In this document: one piece after another, positions 46,331-58,559 of the stretch
How the letters are laid out: each line of letters begins with the position of its first letter
Position numbering within the stretch: the first letter of the stretch is position 1
Source: Climacium dendroides
Taxonomy: Eukaryota > Streptophyta > Bryopsida > Hypnales > Climaciaceae
Direction of reading: 5' to 3'
Assembly: GCA_950106755.1 (NCBI GenBank)
Contig: OX467087.1
Coordinates: forward strand, 9,924,047 to 9,988,046
Length of the DNA: 64,000 nt
Position numbers and translations under genes: made by a program
Notes under the pieces: model-generated
Seen by the model: the letters and a program-made list of their open reading frames with translations, nothing else
Told to the model about the DNA's origin: nothing
The model's database searches: none

Positions 46331-47262
46331 TAAGTTAGCGGAAAGCAGCGCCCCAGGGAAGGGAAGCAAAGGGAACGGCAGCCAAAGAAGACAAGAGCCC
46401 CAGCGGCAAGACAAGAGCCCCAGCGGCACGGCATCGGCAGGAAGGCAGGCACAAAAAGGAAAGAACTCTACTAGTGAAGAGGAGCTTCAACTTTGTTGGA
46501 GCTACCTTCACATTTCACACAATCCTATCCAAGGAAATGATAAAAAGAACAAAGCCTTTTGGAGATGAATTGTGATTCATTATAATGCAAAATCAACCTT
46601 GTAATGGAGGTGAGCATCTTGTACATTCCTTGGAGACAAAATGGAGCATGATGAAGCATGATGTTGCAAAATTTTGTAGAGTGTACTCGACTACAAAGAA
46701 ACAGGCAATTCCTTAGACAACATGTTATAGTAAGTTCTTGAGTTGAACAAGAGAAATATTGATACTAATAGTCATCTATTTTTGTTCAATGTTGGATATT
46801 ATTGAAAGATGTTCTATATTGGATGGATTCCATTTCAGAATCAAGACAACAACAAGTTGCAAGGAACTCTCTTGCTTTGAAATGCATTGTAACATTACCA
46901 CCCCTTGAGGCAGTGTATGTTTTAGGATTAGTAAAAAATGATGATGTTGAAGTCCTTGAGAATCAAGAAGAATCTCCAATAAAGAGGTTACCTCATCCTA
47001 TAGGCTTAAAGATTAGTAAAGAAGATGAGTGGGGACCATAATAGAGGAAAATTGTCAATCAATCAAACAACAAATAATACCACACCAGAGATGGTTGTTG
47101 CCTTATGTAAAGAAAGCATATAGCATTGAAAATCAAGCAATTTTAGCTCGATTTATATTGCTTAATAGGGATAATCTTCCATTGAAAGTATGGGAATCTT
47201 GTGAGTCCCCATTTCGTCACTTAGGACTTATGATTTGGTTTTTTGGATTTTTACAATTTTGA
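46331..47262 (+). pseudogene. NAM-associated / Myb-like transposon protein, degraded
   Basis: The plus frame from about 46331 reads a basic, Gly/Ser-rich leader, then TSEEELQLCWSYLHISHNPI and GNDKKNKAFWR-stop, then SLETKWSMMKHD-like and SLDNMLxxVLELNK-like segments over two frames. It ends near HPIGLKISKED. This follows the order of plant NAM-associated/Myb-SANT-like proteins (EE..LC.S....S.DP..G..Q....FW..I; then W..I......F; then RPIG.K..K), which accompany PIF/Harbinger transposases. Several stops and frameshifts break it. A tandem GACAAGAGCCCCAGCGGCA duplication (about 46388-46428) lies in the leader. It starts head-to-head with HLB1. Confidence 0.5.
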
Positions 47263-50184
47263 GTATAGTTTTATATACAAAAAGCCCCTAAAAGAGTGAA
47301 TAACCAAAATAGAAATGTCACATACCAATATAGCATTTGGTCCCAAATAGGGCATTTCCTTTAAATATAACCAAATCCCGCATGTAGATAGGATAAAAAT
47401 CCAAAAAAGTACAAAGTAAGCATGTTTAGTAGAAATTGTCCAACTTGTCTAAATTTATTTTTTTATAATAAATCCTAAATAAATTGATCTAACTGAACTA
47501 TGTAAGAATTCTAGTTTAGATTCCCTAAGAGAGGTTTCAATTTCTCCATTTCATCGACAAAATAGTAGAAATCCCAATTGTTAGCTTGTAGGTGAAGAAA
47601 ACTGAAGACGAACCAAAGAAGGGCATCTACAACCTAAGTACGATGACTTGAAGTGGGAATCATGCTAGGAGTCCAACAGCGCAATCGGTTTGCCAAGATT
47701 CCCTTCCATTTGTAAGATTTCTTGTTTATTGGAAGTTAAAGGAAATAGCAGGATTTAATTCTCCTTCTTCAAATGTGCAAAGTAAAAATATGAATTTGCA
47801 CATCTCTTGTGGAATTCCATGAGAAGTTTCATGAAAATTCTCAATTTTTTCTAATCTCCAAAAGATCTTTTTCTGAGCGGTTGATTATTGAAAGTCATGA
47901 TGGAATATTCTTAAAAATTACATAGACTCCCATAAAATCTCACTAAAAATGAGTATAGATTTTTTTATGTTAATAATAAGCTCCAACAAGTTTTGTGGCA
48001 TTCCGATAATTAGAAGAATCAAAACTAACAAGATCCTCCAAAATTGACAAAATTAAAGATTAAATGTAGAATTGACCGATGTATTGGGAGTATATGGATT
48101 CAGATTGAAGTCAAAGCAGGGTCTTTTCTTACTTCTTTACACCTATTAAAGAGCCTATTAGGCTAGTTACTTTCATAAAGAAGTTGATCTCCAAAAATTG
48201 GATTTTTATCCTTTTTAGGTCGTTAAATTGGCATCAGAATTCTTTGTGGTTTTAATGTAGGAAAAAAGGGAGGGGAGATTACTTTGACTAAAAATGGCTT
48301 TTTGAAGCCAATGGCACAATCTGTTTATAATTTGGAGTCTTTCTTCAAAAATTAGAGTTTTAGACTAGATGATAAGATTACCTTGTAGGAATTGGGGGGG
48401 AAGTGAGGCCCTTGGAAAAGTATTTAAGGACTTTCATTTCTCTCTCAAATCACCTCATAGGTTCATTTTAAACTGCCTTATTTTCTTTTGGATCCATTTA
48501 GTTGGATCTTGGCCAATTTAGGCCACATTGCCAAATTCTCTTGTTTTTGGAGCATTTAAGGCTCTTTTGTTGTTGTTTTTGAAGCTCTCTTGAAGGACTT
48601 GGGGTCCCTTCAAGCTTAGCTATCTTCTTGTTGAATTTATTGAAGTTTTAAAAGTTTTAGTTGATATTTTGTTGAAATTTGGTACTTTGTTGAAGTTTTT
48701 GAGGTTTAATTCTAACATTTGTACTAATCCTAGAGAGATTTATTCCTTTATGACTAGCAATGCCGCTTAGAGGAGACCTTTAGTGTTGATTTTGAATTAT
48801 TTTAGTACTTACATATGTATACTAATTGATGGTTTTTAATTCTAGTTGTACTAACCTTGTACTAACATGTATTATCTTTGGTTTGCACTAACAACATTTT
48901 ATTGCCTATATTTTTCCTTGTCCTATTTGGGATGGTTAAACTTTGACTTCAGGAATTTGGAAAATTATCTAAAATTGTTGTTGTGTTAAAATCACGGTGA
49001 AGCTTTGGCTTTGGATCTTTAGTGGATTGATAGAATTTTAGAGTATTTTCAAAAATATGATGAAGCTTTGATTTAGGAATACAGAAGAAAATCTCATAAA
49101 AATTAGTTATTGGTAATTGATAAGTTTCCCCATGAATCTACCAAGTTTAATTTCAAAACATAGTTTTTTTAAGTCCAAATTTAGTTTCAAGAAATTTTAG
49201 TGCCAAATTCACCCTAGAAGTGCAGATATAGAATTTCAAGAGAAATTGAGCCCCAATTAGGGAATTACATCATTGTATGAAAATTAGTGCCTAAGCCTTT
49301 CAAAATCACATCCTAGTGTGGCCCAAAATTGTGTCTATTAGAAGTCAAATTAGTAGACTAAAAGAACCCAGAACAAGCATGAACCAGACCCAGCGAGCAC
49401 GAACCAAAACCCAAAACAAGGCCACGTGCACATGTCACACAAAATTTGTTGTGTTGTTTGGAAAGACAAGGTTCTTATGCTCCTTTTATCAATACATGCT
49501 GAGGCGGTTTGTCGTAGCACAAGAAAGCACAATTCATTCTTTAAGTGTCCTAAAATGACTAAAACAAGGCTAAAGTGACTCGTGTATTGTTCCCAAGAGA
49601 TTTAGTTTGTAGGTCTTACAATAACCGGAACCGGATGTGGAAAGTCCAACAACCACCAAGTAATCAACTAGAACAGGACTAATCTTTTAGGGAAGTTTTC
49701 TTTAGTAAATTAATATATTCCCTTCTGATATTAATACCTTTCCTAGTTATATCAGTAATCATATACCTTATATTATTAATAATATATATGCAAATATTGG
49801 AACCAGAACTAGAAAGAGTGTCCGAACCCTGTGTCTCTTCCTAATTTTGTTTCCGGAACCTGTTAATTATATCAAAAACCAAATTTAAGTTTAACCTTAG
49901 TTTTAGGAGGGATCCGCCTATTGGTTTTAAGGAAGGAGGCTTAATTCCTACCCTGTGTGTTTAAAGTGATACGATAACTACTTTGAAAATATCAAAACTT
50001 TGAAAATGCAAATGATGACTGATGGATTCCTTCACAATTGACACGGAACTTGATTCGGACCAGCAGGGCACTCAAAAAACCCTAGTCGAATACTACAACG
50101 ACATATCCAACCGAACCCAAGTTCCTAGTAGAGTTTGATAATAAGAAACTAAGAGGACTACCCACCCTATTAAACCCAGGGTTT
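47263..50184. other. AT-rich spacer, no gene called
   Basis: About 2.9 kb with no intact gene. AAAAGTATTTAAGGAC followed by a CT-rich stretch (about 48415-48450) looks like a core promoter or an old LTR, but no partner LTR or coding region was seen. The frames at 49316-49558 and 49350-49532 are opposite-strand chance frames. Confidence 0.4.
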
Positions 50185-50400
50185 TCAGGACGTCCTGATG
50201 CTGGGACTCACGTCCGGACATCTAGAGTCTCGGGACTTGACCCCTTTGAATGTCCCGTGACATTTGAAGGATAAAAAAATTACCCTGCAGTCGGATGGGG
50301 GGTAAATTTGACCTGACCAACCGACCCCGTCCGCCCGTTCGCCCACCCCGGACTGTCCACTCCTGTCTGCCTGACCACCTGATTGCCCGTCCATTGTCGT
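50185..50400. other. GC-rich island with CCGTCCGCC-type words
   Basis: Abrupt GC-rich block containing CCCCGTCCGCCCGTTCGCCC and GTAAATTTGACCTG. It resembles the islands at 51580-51700, 55060-55355 and (inverted) 58560-58890. The 69-codon minus frame over it is compositional. Confidence 0.45.
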
Positions 50401-51579
50401 GTTGTTTATACGTACATTATGTAGAAATAAATACTTCTTATTGAAATAGAGGGTTTTTTGAGGAGCCTAATCCATCCATACAGATTGGACTCAACCTTTT
50501 TTACCTCTATTAAACAATTATTTGAGTTTATAATGTTTGTTTTTACACTTGAAGTCATTTGATATTTTTTAGTTTGTATTTAAAGTTGTTTAAATAAAAA
50601 GGTGAAGCTTGTTTGACCTTTCTATTAACTTCTAGAAGATTAGAAGGCTACGTAGGAGATAAGGATGGGGTTATGGGAGAAAAGAAGTGACCAACAAACA
50701 AATTGTGGTCTATATGGCACTTATAGGGGTTTAATCCACTAGCTTAGGTGGAAAATATGGAGGGTGAGGTGGAGGATAAGGTGGAAGGTCTTCTTCTTCC
50801 TCCTCAAGGTTTGCTTGGGAAAAATCGTGACTTTAGAGGGTCATTGTTTTTTGTACAAGAGGACTTTGGTTATGAAATTTTGGGAGGTTGTTCTTCATAC
50901 TTTTGTCTTTCAAAAATCTTATCACTCACTCTATTTGGAGTTTTTGTGCAAAAGTTATGCTTGAGGAAGTGAGGGAGGGATGTTTGCTATAGAGAATGGA
51001 GGCTGAACTTTCGAGGGCTCATAATTATGTGGTGAGGAAGTATTTTCTCATGATACTTAGTGAAGTTGTTTATTGAGATGTTAGCTTTCCATAGAAATAT
51101 CATTTTCTCAATTTGAAATTAGCATGAGGAAGTTATAAACTTGGAAGCAAAGTAGTGAGGAGCTACCTTTGAATTGTGAATAGTGAACTTTGAACGACTG
51201 TAGAATTCGGAAAGTATATAAGTTTTACTTTAGATTTTCAGGGTTTGTAGATATTTTTGTTAGCAATCCAGAGAAATATCACACTCTTGATTTGGAGTTG
51301 TGAAGCTTCTGTGGCATTCATTTTAATGTCGGGTACTTTTTTAAGAGAAGTTATAGAGGTTTTGGTATATCTTCTACCATTTTCTACAAACATGTGATAC
51401 TTTCTTACACTCTATAGCATATTATGGGAGTTATATGAAAATAGGCTACTCTACTTGGCCTATATATCATTATATGGGGCATTTGTGAGTATATATATAT
51501 GATGGAAGTGTTTGATTGGGGTTCTTTCATTATTCTAGGCCAAATCTAGTTGCAGCTAGATTCTCCGTGATTTCCCAAG
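50401..51579. other. AT-rich spacer, no gene seen
   Basis: No supported gene. The frame at 50748-50972 has a repetitive Glu/Gly/Leu composition and no domain. Confidence 0.4.
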
Positions 51580-51704
51580 GTAGGGCCTCTTTACCCGACA
51601 CTGTCCCCTTCCTCCCGACCACTATCCATCCGCCCCTGTTTGACCGACCGACTGCCCTGTCTGTTTGCCCCCATTCATTCGACCGACCGACCCGCCACAT
51701 TATT
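51580..51704. other. GC-rich island with GACCGACCGAC words
   Basis: Contains CATCCGCCCCTGTTTGACCG and repeated GACCGACCGAC. It abuts the truncated 3' end of the eL19 pseudogene exactly where homology to eL19 stops. Confidence 0.45.
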
Positions 51705-52096
51705 CTAGACCTTCATGTATATATTGTGGTATATATGTTTGTTAATCTTCTTGGCATCACGGTACTTGTGCAAAAGATGCCTCGACACTTGCATGCGTTG
51801 CAATCAAAGCACTTTGGTGGGAAGCCTAACCTCATGAGTCCCTCGGTGCTTGCCGTAGCCGGAGTAGCGGCCCTTGTACTTGGCCTTGAGAGCACGAGGA
51901 GCGTGGGTGTGCAAGTGGATCTTCTAGGGCTTGCGGATGACAAAGCTATCCTTAAGACCTTAACGAGCTTCTAGATGTTCTGCAAGTTGTTGGCCATGGA
52001 GATTTCATTGACCTCATTCGGATCGAGCCAAATCTTGCGCTTGCCGCACTTGAGCATGCTGGTGGCTAAGCGCTTCTGTAGCTTAAAGGACACCAT
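51705..52096 (-). pseudogene. Ribosomal protein eL19 (RPL19) pseudogene
   Basis: Minus strand from the ATG at 52096: [20 protein letters not shown], then [16 protein letters not shown]. An in-frame TAG follows where RKLVK should continue, then an insertion that shifts frame, then FVIRKP, further stops, and the recognisable [26 protein letters not shown] and HKYRDAKKINKHIYHNIY blocks to a stop at 51705-51707. It covers roughly residues 1-129 of about 209 without introns and lacks the C-terminal helix. A processed retrocopy or a fragment captured by a transposon are both possible. Confidence 0.85.
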
Positions 52097-53251
52097 GGCT
52101 GCTAGTGCTGCAAAGAATGATAGCAAAGATTTTTTGTAGCTATGGCAGATGTGAGGAAGTTTCACCTCCTAATTAGGTTTCAGTGCTTACATGGGCAATT
52201 TATGAACCTCCTATCATACTGTCTACAAAGATATTCCATCCCAGCCATAAAATTAATGTCATCCACCATGCCATCCACAAAATCCAACAACCATGATGTG
52301 GTGATTAATTCAGCATCTGTTTGAGGCCCTCATCCGGACTCCAGAGGTTACACTTGTGATTCAAATGTAATTTTCATAGATACAATCATTGAAGGGACAT
52401 TTTTTTTTCAAAAAACAATGTACAAATTGAAGCTCAAAATTACTTGATTACATCAAAAACTCTAAGCAATTTTTGAATCACTTACCTCGTATAATTATAC
52501 CTAATTGTATATTGTCATTGAAGTTTTTTATTAGTCTCATTATGATCAACATTTTTTAGCCCAAACTTAAATTAATTCTATATTCCTTCTACAATTTAGG
52601 TCTCACAATTAGCCATAGGCCATAAGCAAGGTCCAAAGTGATAAGTAATTGTTTCCTTCATGCAAAGCTCTTATATGTTGCAATGTCAGTTGCTAATTTT
52701 TTTTAATCTCCTTATATTTTATAGTTTCATACCATTCTACTACATGTTAAATACAATTTCATCTTTCTTTCTCTTCTCTCAACAATAAAATTTTGAAAGC
52801 GTTGTATGAACTATGAAGAGAGCCATTTGCTTCATACAAGACATCCATTTTACATTGTCATTTTACATGAAGTAACAATACAATCAAGAATCCCACAATT
52901 TGTTACACAACCTCATTGACCAAACACCCATCAATGATCAATTAAAAATAACACATTCTTCATTCAAACAAACAACATGTTTGGTTTGGCAATATTTCGT
53001 ATTCATTGCAAATTCAAAAACACTCAACAATTCAAAATGTATACCCAATTTCACATGTATCGGTATGATGGTATACATTGTTGGCGCATGTATGCTATAC
53101 ACTTTATACACGTAAATCCTCACTTCTACTATATATTTAACTACTACTTTCATAGATGTAAATACTACTTCTAAATCTTAATACAAACATCAAAAGTGTT
53201 CATTTGGCACTGGCCACTTGAAAGTATCAGAATATCGATTAATGATGTGGG
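52097..53251. other. AT-rich spacer, no gene seen
   Basis: No supported gene or RNA. The overlapping frames at 52900-53174 on both strands have no recognised content. Confidence 0.5.
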
Positions 53252-54495
53252 TCAAACCACCCTGGTAATCCTCACTTTTCTTGCAAAGCTAGTCCAAATA
53301 TTGGTGGAACACAATCTCAAATTCGTCAAATATGCTATACTTGGGTCCACCCACCACCTCTTTTGCAAAGTTTCTGTCATCACACTTGCAGATGTGAACA
53401 TGTACAAGGATTTCATTGGGTTCGCAACTAGGATACTTATGCTCCAATCATACACTCCAATGTAGACCCGTGACTCGTCCGCAAGAAAATGCAACATGAT
53501 GTCCAGAAAAATATCATTGTGCAAATGTCCAGCAAGGTGCATTGCATTCATGATGTGCAACAATGTCCATGCAAGCTCTGCGCGCTTCTTCCTAAACTGA
53601 TGGAGACGGTGAGCTTCAATCACCTCTTCATCTGTTGGATGAGAATATTTTAACTGAATGTAAATGTTGTTTGGATAATCATGATTCAGATTCAACATGT
53701 GCCGAAGTGTGCCACCATTCCACCAATATGAATACCCTTCGTTTGTTGTTGCGTAGACCGTATAAAAGCAAATAATTCCAGGATGTGGAATCCTCACTAC
53801 CATTGACTCGTTTTGGTGCTCCAACTTTGCAAGCTGAGGCTGAATGCGGTGGTGGTTGGATTTCTTTGTTGCAAACTTCCAAAATGAGGGTATTCCAGGA
53901 CATCTTTCAATTTGGACCTTCCAAATTGTTACTCGCCCTTCATGATTTTGTCATCTACAGCTATCACTCGTGTTGTGTCCAGAAGTGCTATGAGATGTTG
54001 TCTACCCATGCTTGATTCAACAACTCCCTTAGCACTTTTCCACCAATCTCATAACCCTCGCCTATTCCGATGCAATACAAATGGAGTACACCGACGAGTA
54101 AATAAGTCAACTATCAAAATGACTTCCTAAAAGGCTTCGTCATTTTTGTGGTGCTCCTTTCCATATTTCTCCAAAATGACCTTGGTATTCTATAATGCAT
54201 CATGGACCCTATTCTCCATGAATTTCATGAAGCCCCTCTTGTCCATCTTATCCCTCCATTCCGGAACATTAAAAGTATTCAACATCTTTTGCATCATCTC
54301 CATCTTGAATTTCTGCGGACACTCCTCTTGGTACCTAGTGTACTTGCTGTCCAAAGACACAGTGGTCTCATACTCATAAAACCGCACGATGAACTCAGTC
54401 AAAAATTTCTTGCATGCATCGGAGGGGATTTCCTTAGGCTCTTGCATACGTTAGTACACTTGTTTCTCTCTTGTAGCCTTCTTCGATCTTGGCAT
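53252..54495 (-). pseudogene. Protein-kinase-like gene, degraded
   Basis: The minus-strand start is at 54495 (MPRSKKATREKQVY, then a stop, then MQEPKEIPSDACKKFLTEFI). A helical N-terminal segment runs to 54190 and ends in stops. Disrupted frames lead to the long open frame 53824-53252 (190 codons). That frame carries kinase-like features: IPHPGIICFYTVYA (N-lobe strands), AWTLLHIMNAMHLAGHLHND followed by IFLDIMLHF (catalytic loop, HND where HRD is usual, Asn region damaged), YIGVYDWS (DFG-like position, DW) and RWWVDPSIAY (activation segment). The Gly loop and the catalytic Lys are not clear. It resembles multicopy kinase-like genes associated with mobile DNA; the exact family is not recognised. 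Confidence 0.5.
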
Positions 54496-54712
54496 CGTGA
54501 TGAATAATTATTGTTTATCAATACTTAAAATTTGATTTACAAACTCGTAAATTTTAAATATTTACACCATTCTTGTGAGTCGTGACAATGTAAAAAAAAC
54601 AGCAATAAAGGGGCCCCAATCATTCACTTTCACCTCACCAAGGAAAGGAGCCAAGGTCAAACCACCAAGCTCTCCACTCCACGCTTGCATAAGGCAAGGG
54701 GCAAGGCAAAAA

Positions 54713-55032
54713 TGGGGAATTTCATTAAAATGGCAATATTCCATGTGCCATTTTCACAGTGTGCTGTTCCTACAGTTCAGACCGGGGTGGTCTGAAATCT
54801 ATTAGTGTCCTAGATTTGTAAACTCTATACCACTATTAGATGTATTAAATCTAGTAAAGATGTAGATTTCAAACCAATCGGTTTTAAAAATCTACATATT
54901 TCCTAGATTTCAAATATCTAATAATGGTATAGATTTCAAAAATCTAAGACACTAGTAGAGTTCAGACCGCCCAGTCTGAACTGTGAGAATGCCAAAGTCA
55001 CAGAATAATCGCCATTTTAATGAAATTCCCCA
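54713..55032. mobile_element. 320-bp foldback MITE
   Basis: The left end TGGGGAATTTCATTAAAATGG and the right end CCATTTTAATGAAATTCCCC-A are inverse copies. Pairing continues inward through AGTTCAGACC/GGTCTGAACT-type blocks and CTATTAGTGTC..TAGATTT to a centre near 54872, so the element folds end to end. No coding sequence; the target duplication is unclear. It lies between the kinase-like relic and its GC-rich upstream island. Confidence 0.75.
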
Positions 55033-55059
55033 TAAAAGTGATTTGCAGTCGAGTCGGCT

Positions 55060-55355
55060 ACCCCTTTTATCCCTAGCGAACGGTCTCTCCGCGTCCGCCT
55101 GATCGGACGGTCCCCACGAGGTTGACGACTTACCGTCCACCCAATCCAATGGTCGTGATGATGCGGACAATCAGCCGTCCACTACAGCAGACGACCCACA
55201 TGAGGCGGACAGTCGATCATCTGCCCCAACAGACGACCCTAATGAGGCGGGTGGTCGGCCATCCGCCAAGCGGATGCCTACAGTGCGACAGACGGGTGGG
55301 CGGGTGGCCGTCCGCTAGGCAGATGCCTGCATGCGCCCAATTGGATGACGGATAA
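55060..55355. other. GC-rich island with repeated GGCGGAC/GTCCGCC words
   Basis: Dense degenerate repeats such as GTCCGCCTGATCGGACGG, ATGAGGCGGACAGTCG, ATGAGGCGGGTGGTCGG and GCCGTCCGCTAGGCAGATGC. It sits upstream of the minus-strand kinase-like relic, with GGGATAAAAGGGG (minus, about 55058-55070) as a possible TATA-like box. Open frames through it are compositional. Confidence 0.5.
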
Positions 55356-55898
55356 GGTTTTCTAAATTTCTACAAAGGAATGCATACTCGCGACCAAAGA
55401 GGATTTCCCCCTCAATTATTACCTTAAATTTTATCCCCCCACAAAACATTGAAAATTTTAATTTGTTACCTATGATCAAATTTTAAAATTCAAGGGCACA
55501 AGATAAGGGACAATTGTTACATTTATCCTTAATTGTGGCAATATGGGGGTTAATCCTCCTTGGTCAAGGAATGCATACTCACAACCCATAGCAAGAGTAA
55601 CAAAAATATGGTGACTCATGCTAACATTCTTTTCACTTTCTATTTATCAGTGAATAATTTAGTAGTGGTGGTCACACAAAGAGGACTTTAGTTGGACACA
55701 ATAAATTCAAGAGTTGTACAAAGACCCAAACTTGGAGTAAAAAAGAATGGGAAGTCATGCTACTATCCATTTTAAATTTGTTTTATAAAGGCACTTCCAC
55801 TTTTTTCCACATACATTTTGTATACAATTTTTATTCACAACTTACCTTGCGTGTTCAAATGACAAATTTGTAGAGAATTGTTCCATACAATATTTCTA
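55356..55898. other. AT-rich spacer, no gene seen
   Basis: No supported gene or RNA. Confidence 0.5.
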
Positions 55899-56908
55899 TT
55901 GTCCCCTAACGGTTTTTGACTAAGTTTTCATGAAATATGCTCCAAAATTGTCATTTTCAATAGAAGCATCAAACTTTGAAAAAACGTATGTTTAAACACA
56001 TGTAACTATAGGAGCTTCTAGTACGCTGGTTTGGAAAGATGTGGAAAAACATTTCAATAGTTCCCATCATGTACATTGCAAGATATTAATGTTTGAAGTG
56101 ACAAAAATCTATTTTTGCTCCCTGCAAAAATCCAGACAGCTTTAGAAGGTCATATGATATTAACAAAATGTTTGAAATAGTGGTAACTCTTTCAATTCAT
56201 TCTGCAAGGCAAGTTCACTACATGCTTGGAAATTATCAAATCATGAGGAATTCTACAACATGTAGGAATAAATCGGTAAGTAGAAAGATGTTGCACATGA
56301 TTCAAAATATTAAATTGTTAACAATTTATTGATGGAATCAAAAAATGCAAATCCCAAAGGTTGACACTTTGTAATAAACAATGTGGACCTAATGTTTTTA
56401 TTTTTTTCCACAAATATTGAAAATGGAGTTACAAAAAGGAGTTCCAAGTTTATTGTTTATACAATGGTTTCCATGTTTATAGCATGAATTGTAGAATGAA
56501 TCCAAAAAAAAGGGGTTATTTTAGGGTAGAAATTCCATAACTACCCACAACCTACCACAATCTAGAACTCCTCATAACTTCGGATTCATTGATCCAAGTG
56601 AAACCATTCAAAGTTTTCCACTAAGACATAAATCTAAAGAATCAATCTCACATTTTAATTCAAAAGAAAAATGATATTTAGAGAATTAGTTTTCCTACCA
56701 AAGTTGCCCTCTAAACAATGAAAACTACATATCAAACAATAACTTCTTAACTATATAGTCAAAAGTTATGAAAATTGTTGGGCCTCGCAATGCATCCTTG
56801 GGCACTTGTGTCAAAATTTCAAAGTAACGAAATAAAAACTCCATTCATAGTGAGTTGCTCAAAATTGCTATGTCGCCAAAAAAAGCACTTTGGTCCCCTA
56901 GGGGTTAA
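55899..56908. mobile_element. TTAA element, subfamily A, near full length
   Basis: The right end GGTCCCCTAGGGG-TTAA (to 56908) is intact. The left end TTGT-CCCCTAACGG (55899 on) carries a damaged TTAA. The body aligns with 5915-6827 and 22467-22985. 1010 bp without a transposase. Confidence 0.65.
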
Positions 56909-57187
56909 CACACACCGGTAATTATACATCATTAAAAAACAATCATTATTTAAATACTATTATTATTAAATAAAATAAAAATAATAAATTGACATGTCTA
57001 CTCAATACTCATGTCTAATGTGCTTGCATATTTTTGGAGAACATATATTTTTCAAAATTGGAAAATACATGACGGTAGGTCATTGATATCATTCTACAAT
57101 TCATGCTATACTTTACATTCCATAGAGTAAAATTCATGGACTATAATGGCCTCATAGTCCACGACCACTACAATGACACACCTCCGT

Positions 57188-58349
57188 TCATTTTGAATCT
57201 GAATTACTATCATTTCTGTCACTTGAATGCGTTGAATGTGTCTCAATATATGGTCCTCCACTGTAGTTGTATCCATATCCACTAGGCGCACCTCCTTGTC
57301 CATAGTTCCCTTAATAAGGATCTCCAAAAGTTGAAGGAGGAACATAAGCATTCTGATTTGGTCATCCTTCATTCGAACCTCCATAATAAGAGCCTCTATG
57401 ATGTTCATACGAGCCACCTGGAGTGAATCCAGGATAGTATTGAGAGCCTCCTACACTAGAACCACCGTAGTCCGTGGTTCTATACCTTCCTCCTATAGTG
57501 GATCCTGCATAGTAATCGGAACCTCCTCCAGTAGAACCACTATAGTGTGTACTGTCATGGCCTCCTCTTCCACTTTGAGATGCAATTGAGGATTGTTCCA
57601 TAATAGGAACCACTTCCTCCATCTTGTAAGCCATGTGCACCATGCTGACTTTGGTATGGCCCATAATGCCTATCTTGTTGACCACGATCCTCTAGGCTTC
57701 TGTGCATTGCTTCTCGCATTTGTTGCTCGTACTCAATATGTTCATGGGCTTCTTGACGCTCATGCCTTTCTCCCGATGTCACAGATGCACGAGCATTGTC
57801 CGCATCATCATCGTCTGACGAATCATCCTCTCCACCAGGCATAGGCACCAAAGGAAGACCGCCATAGCCTCAATTCGACCACTCTGGTATGCAATTGCTT
57901 GGCTTGACCCAAGTTGTATAAATCATTGCTTATTCATGAATCACATCCCCCACATTGCACCCTGTAACCGTGCGCCAATCCACATCTTTGTGGAGTACAA
58001 TCTCTGTCCAAATCATCACCATGGTGGAATACAACATGACATTTGGTTTGGAGTTTGGTAAATTTACCGCCCTTCTAATTTCCTCATACCGTCTCTTGAA
58101 GTGTTCGCTCTAGCATGAGGTCATTTGTCCTTTCCAACAGTGACACTGCAACCCCACGCAATCGCGGTTCCAAAGTTTGGAAATATGCGTCATTTTCACA
58201 TACTTTTTGCACATTATACAATCCCAAACGTTGGCAAGCTCATTTTCCCATCCAGATTCTGCTACATAGAATGGGTTTTTCCAATCTTTCCAATTCATAT
58301 CCTAAGATTTTCCCTTCTTACTTCCTCGAGATGTTGACCACCATGACAT
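57188..58349 (-). pseudogene. hAT-like transposase gene, internally deleted and broken
   Basis: From the ATG at 58349 the minus strand encodes MSWWSTSRGSKKGKS-stop, then NWKDWKNPFYVAESGW and ELANVWDCIMCKKYVKMT. This matches a BED-type zinc-finger beginning, and further Cys and His residues follow. After about 100 more codons with stops it jumps to a C-terminal part: GYGGLPLVPMPGGEDDSS, then an Asp-rich run and a long Gly/Ser/Tyr-rich tail (GGSDYYAGSTIGG, GSQYYPGFTPGG) ending NSDSK-stop at 57188. BED finger plus acidic/Gly-Tyr tail fits plant hAT transposase relatives. The RNase-H-like catalytic core is missing and at least five stops interrupt the frame. Confidence 0.5.
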
Positions 58350-58559
58350 GGTGAAAGGTAGCGAATTGATTATTATATTTAATTAAATTTTATCAAAATG
58401 CGGACGAAAGATTTGAGAGTTTCAATGGAAGAACTGAGCCAACCCTTCAAATTCGGATAGACAAATACTATCACAAACAACACTGTGAAAAACAATGTAG
58501 TGAGCAACTCCACCCAACAGCCGTTTACACACCAACACGGAAGGGGCGCGTAGATTCCC

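Noticed and set aside
45922..46452. 176-codon Ser/Leu/Pro-rich minus frame upstream of HLB1
   Set aside because: Translation of CT-rich leader and GC-rich DNA; not protein-like.
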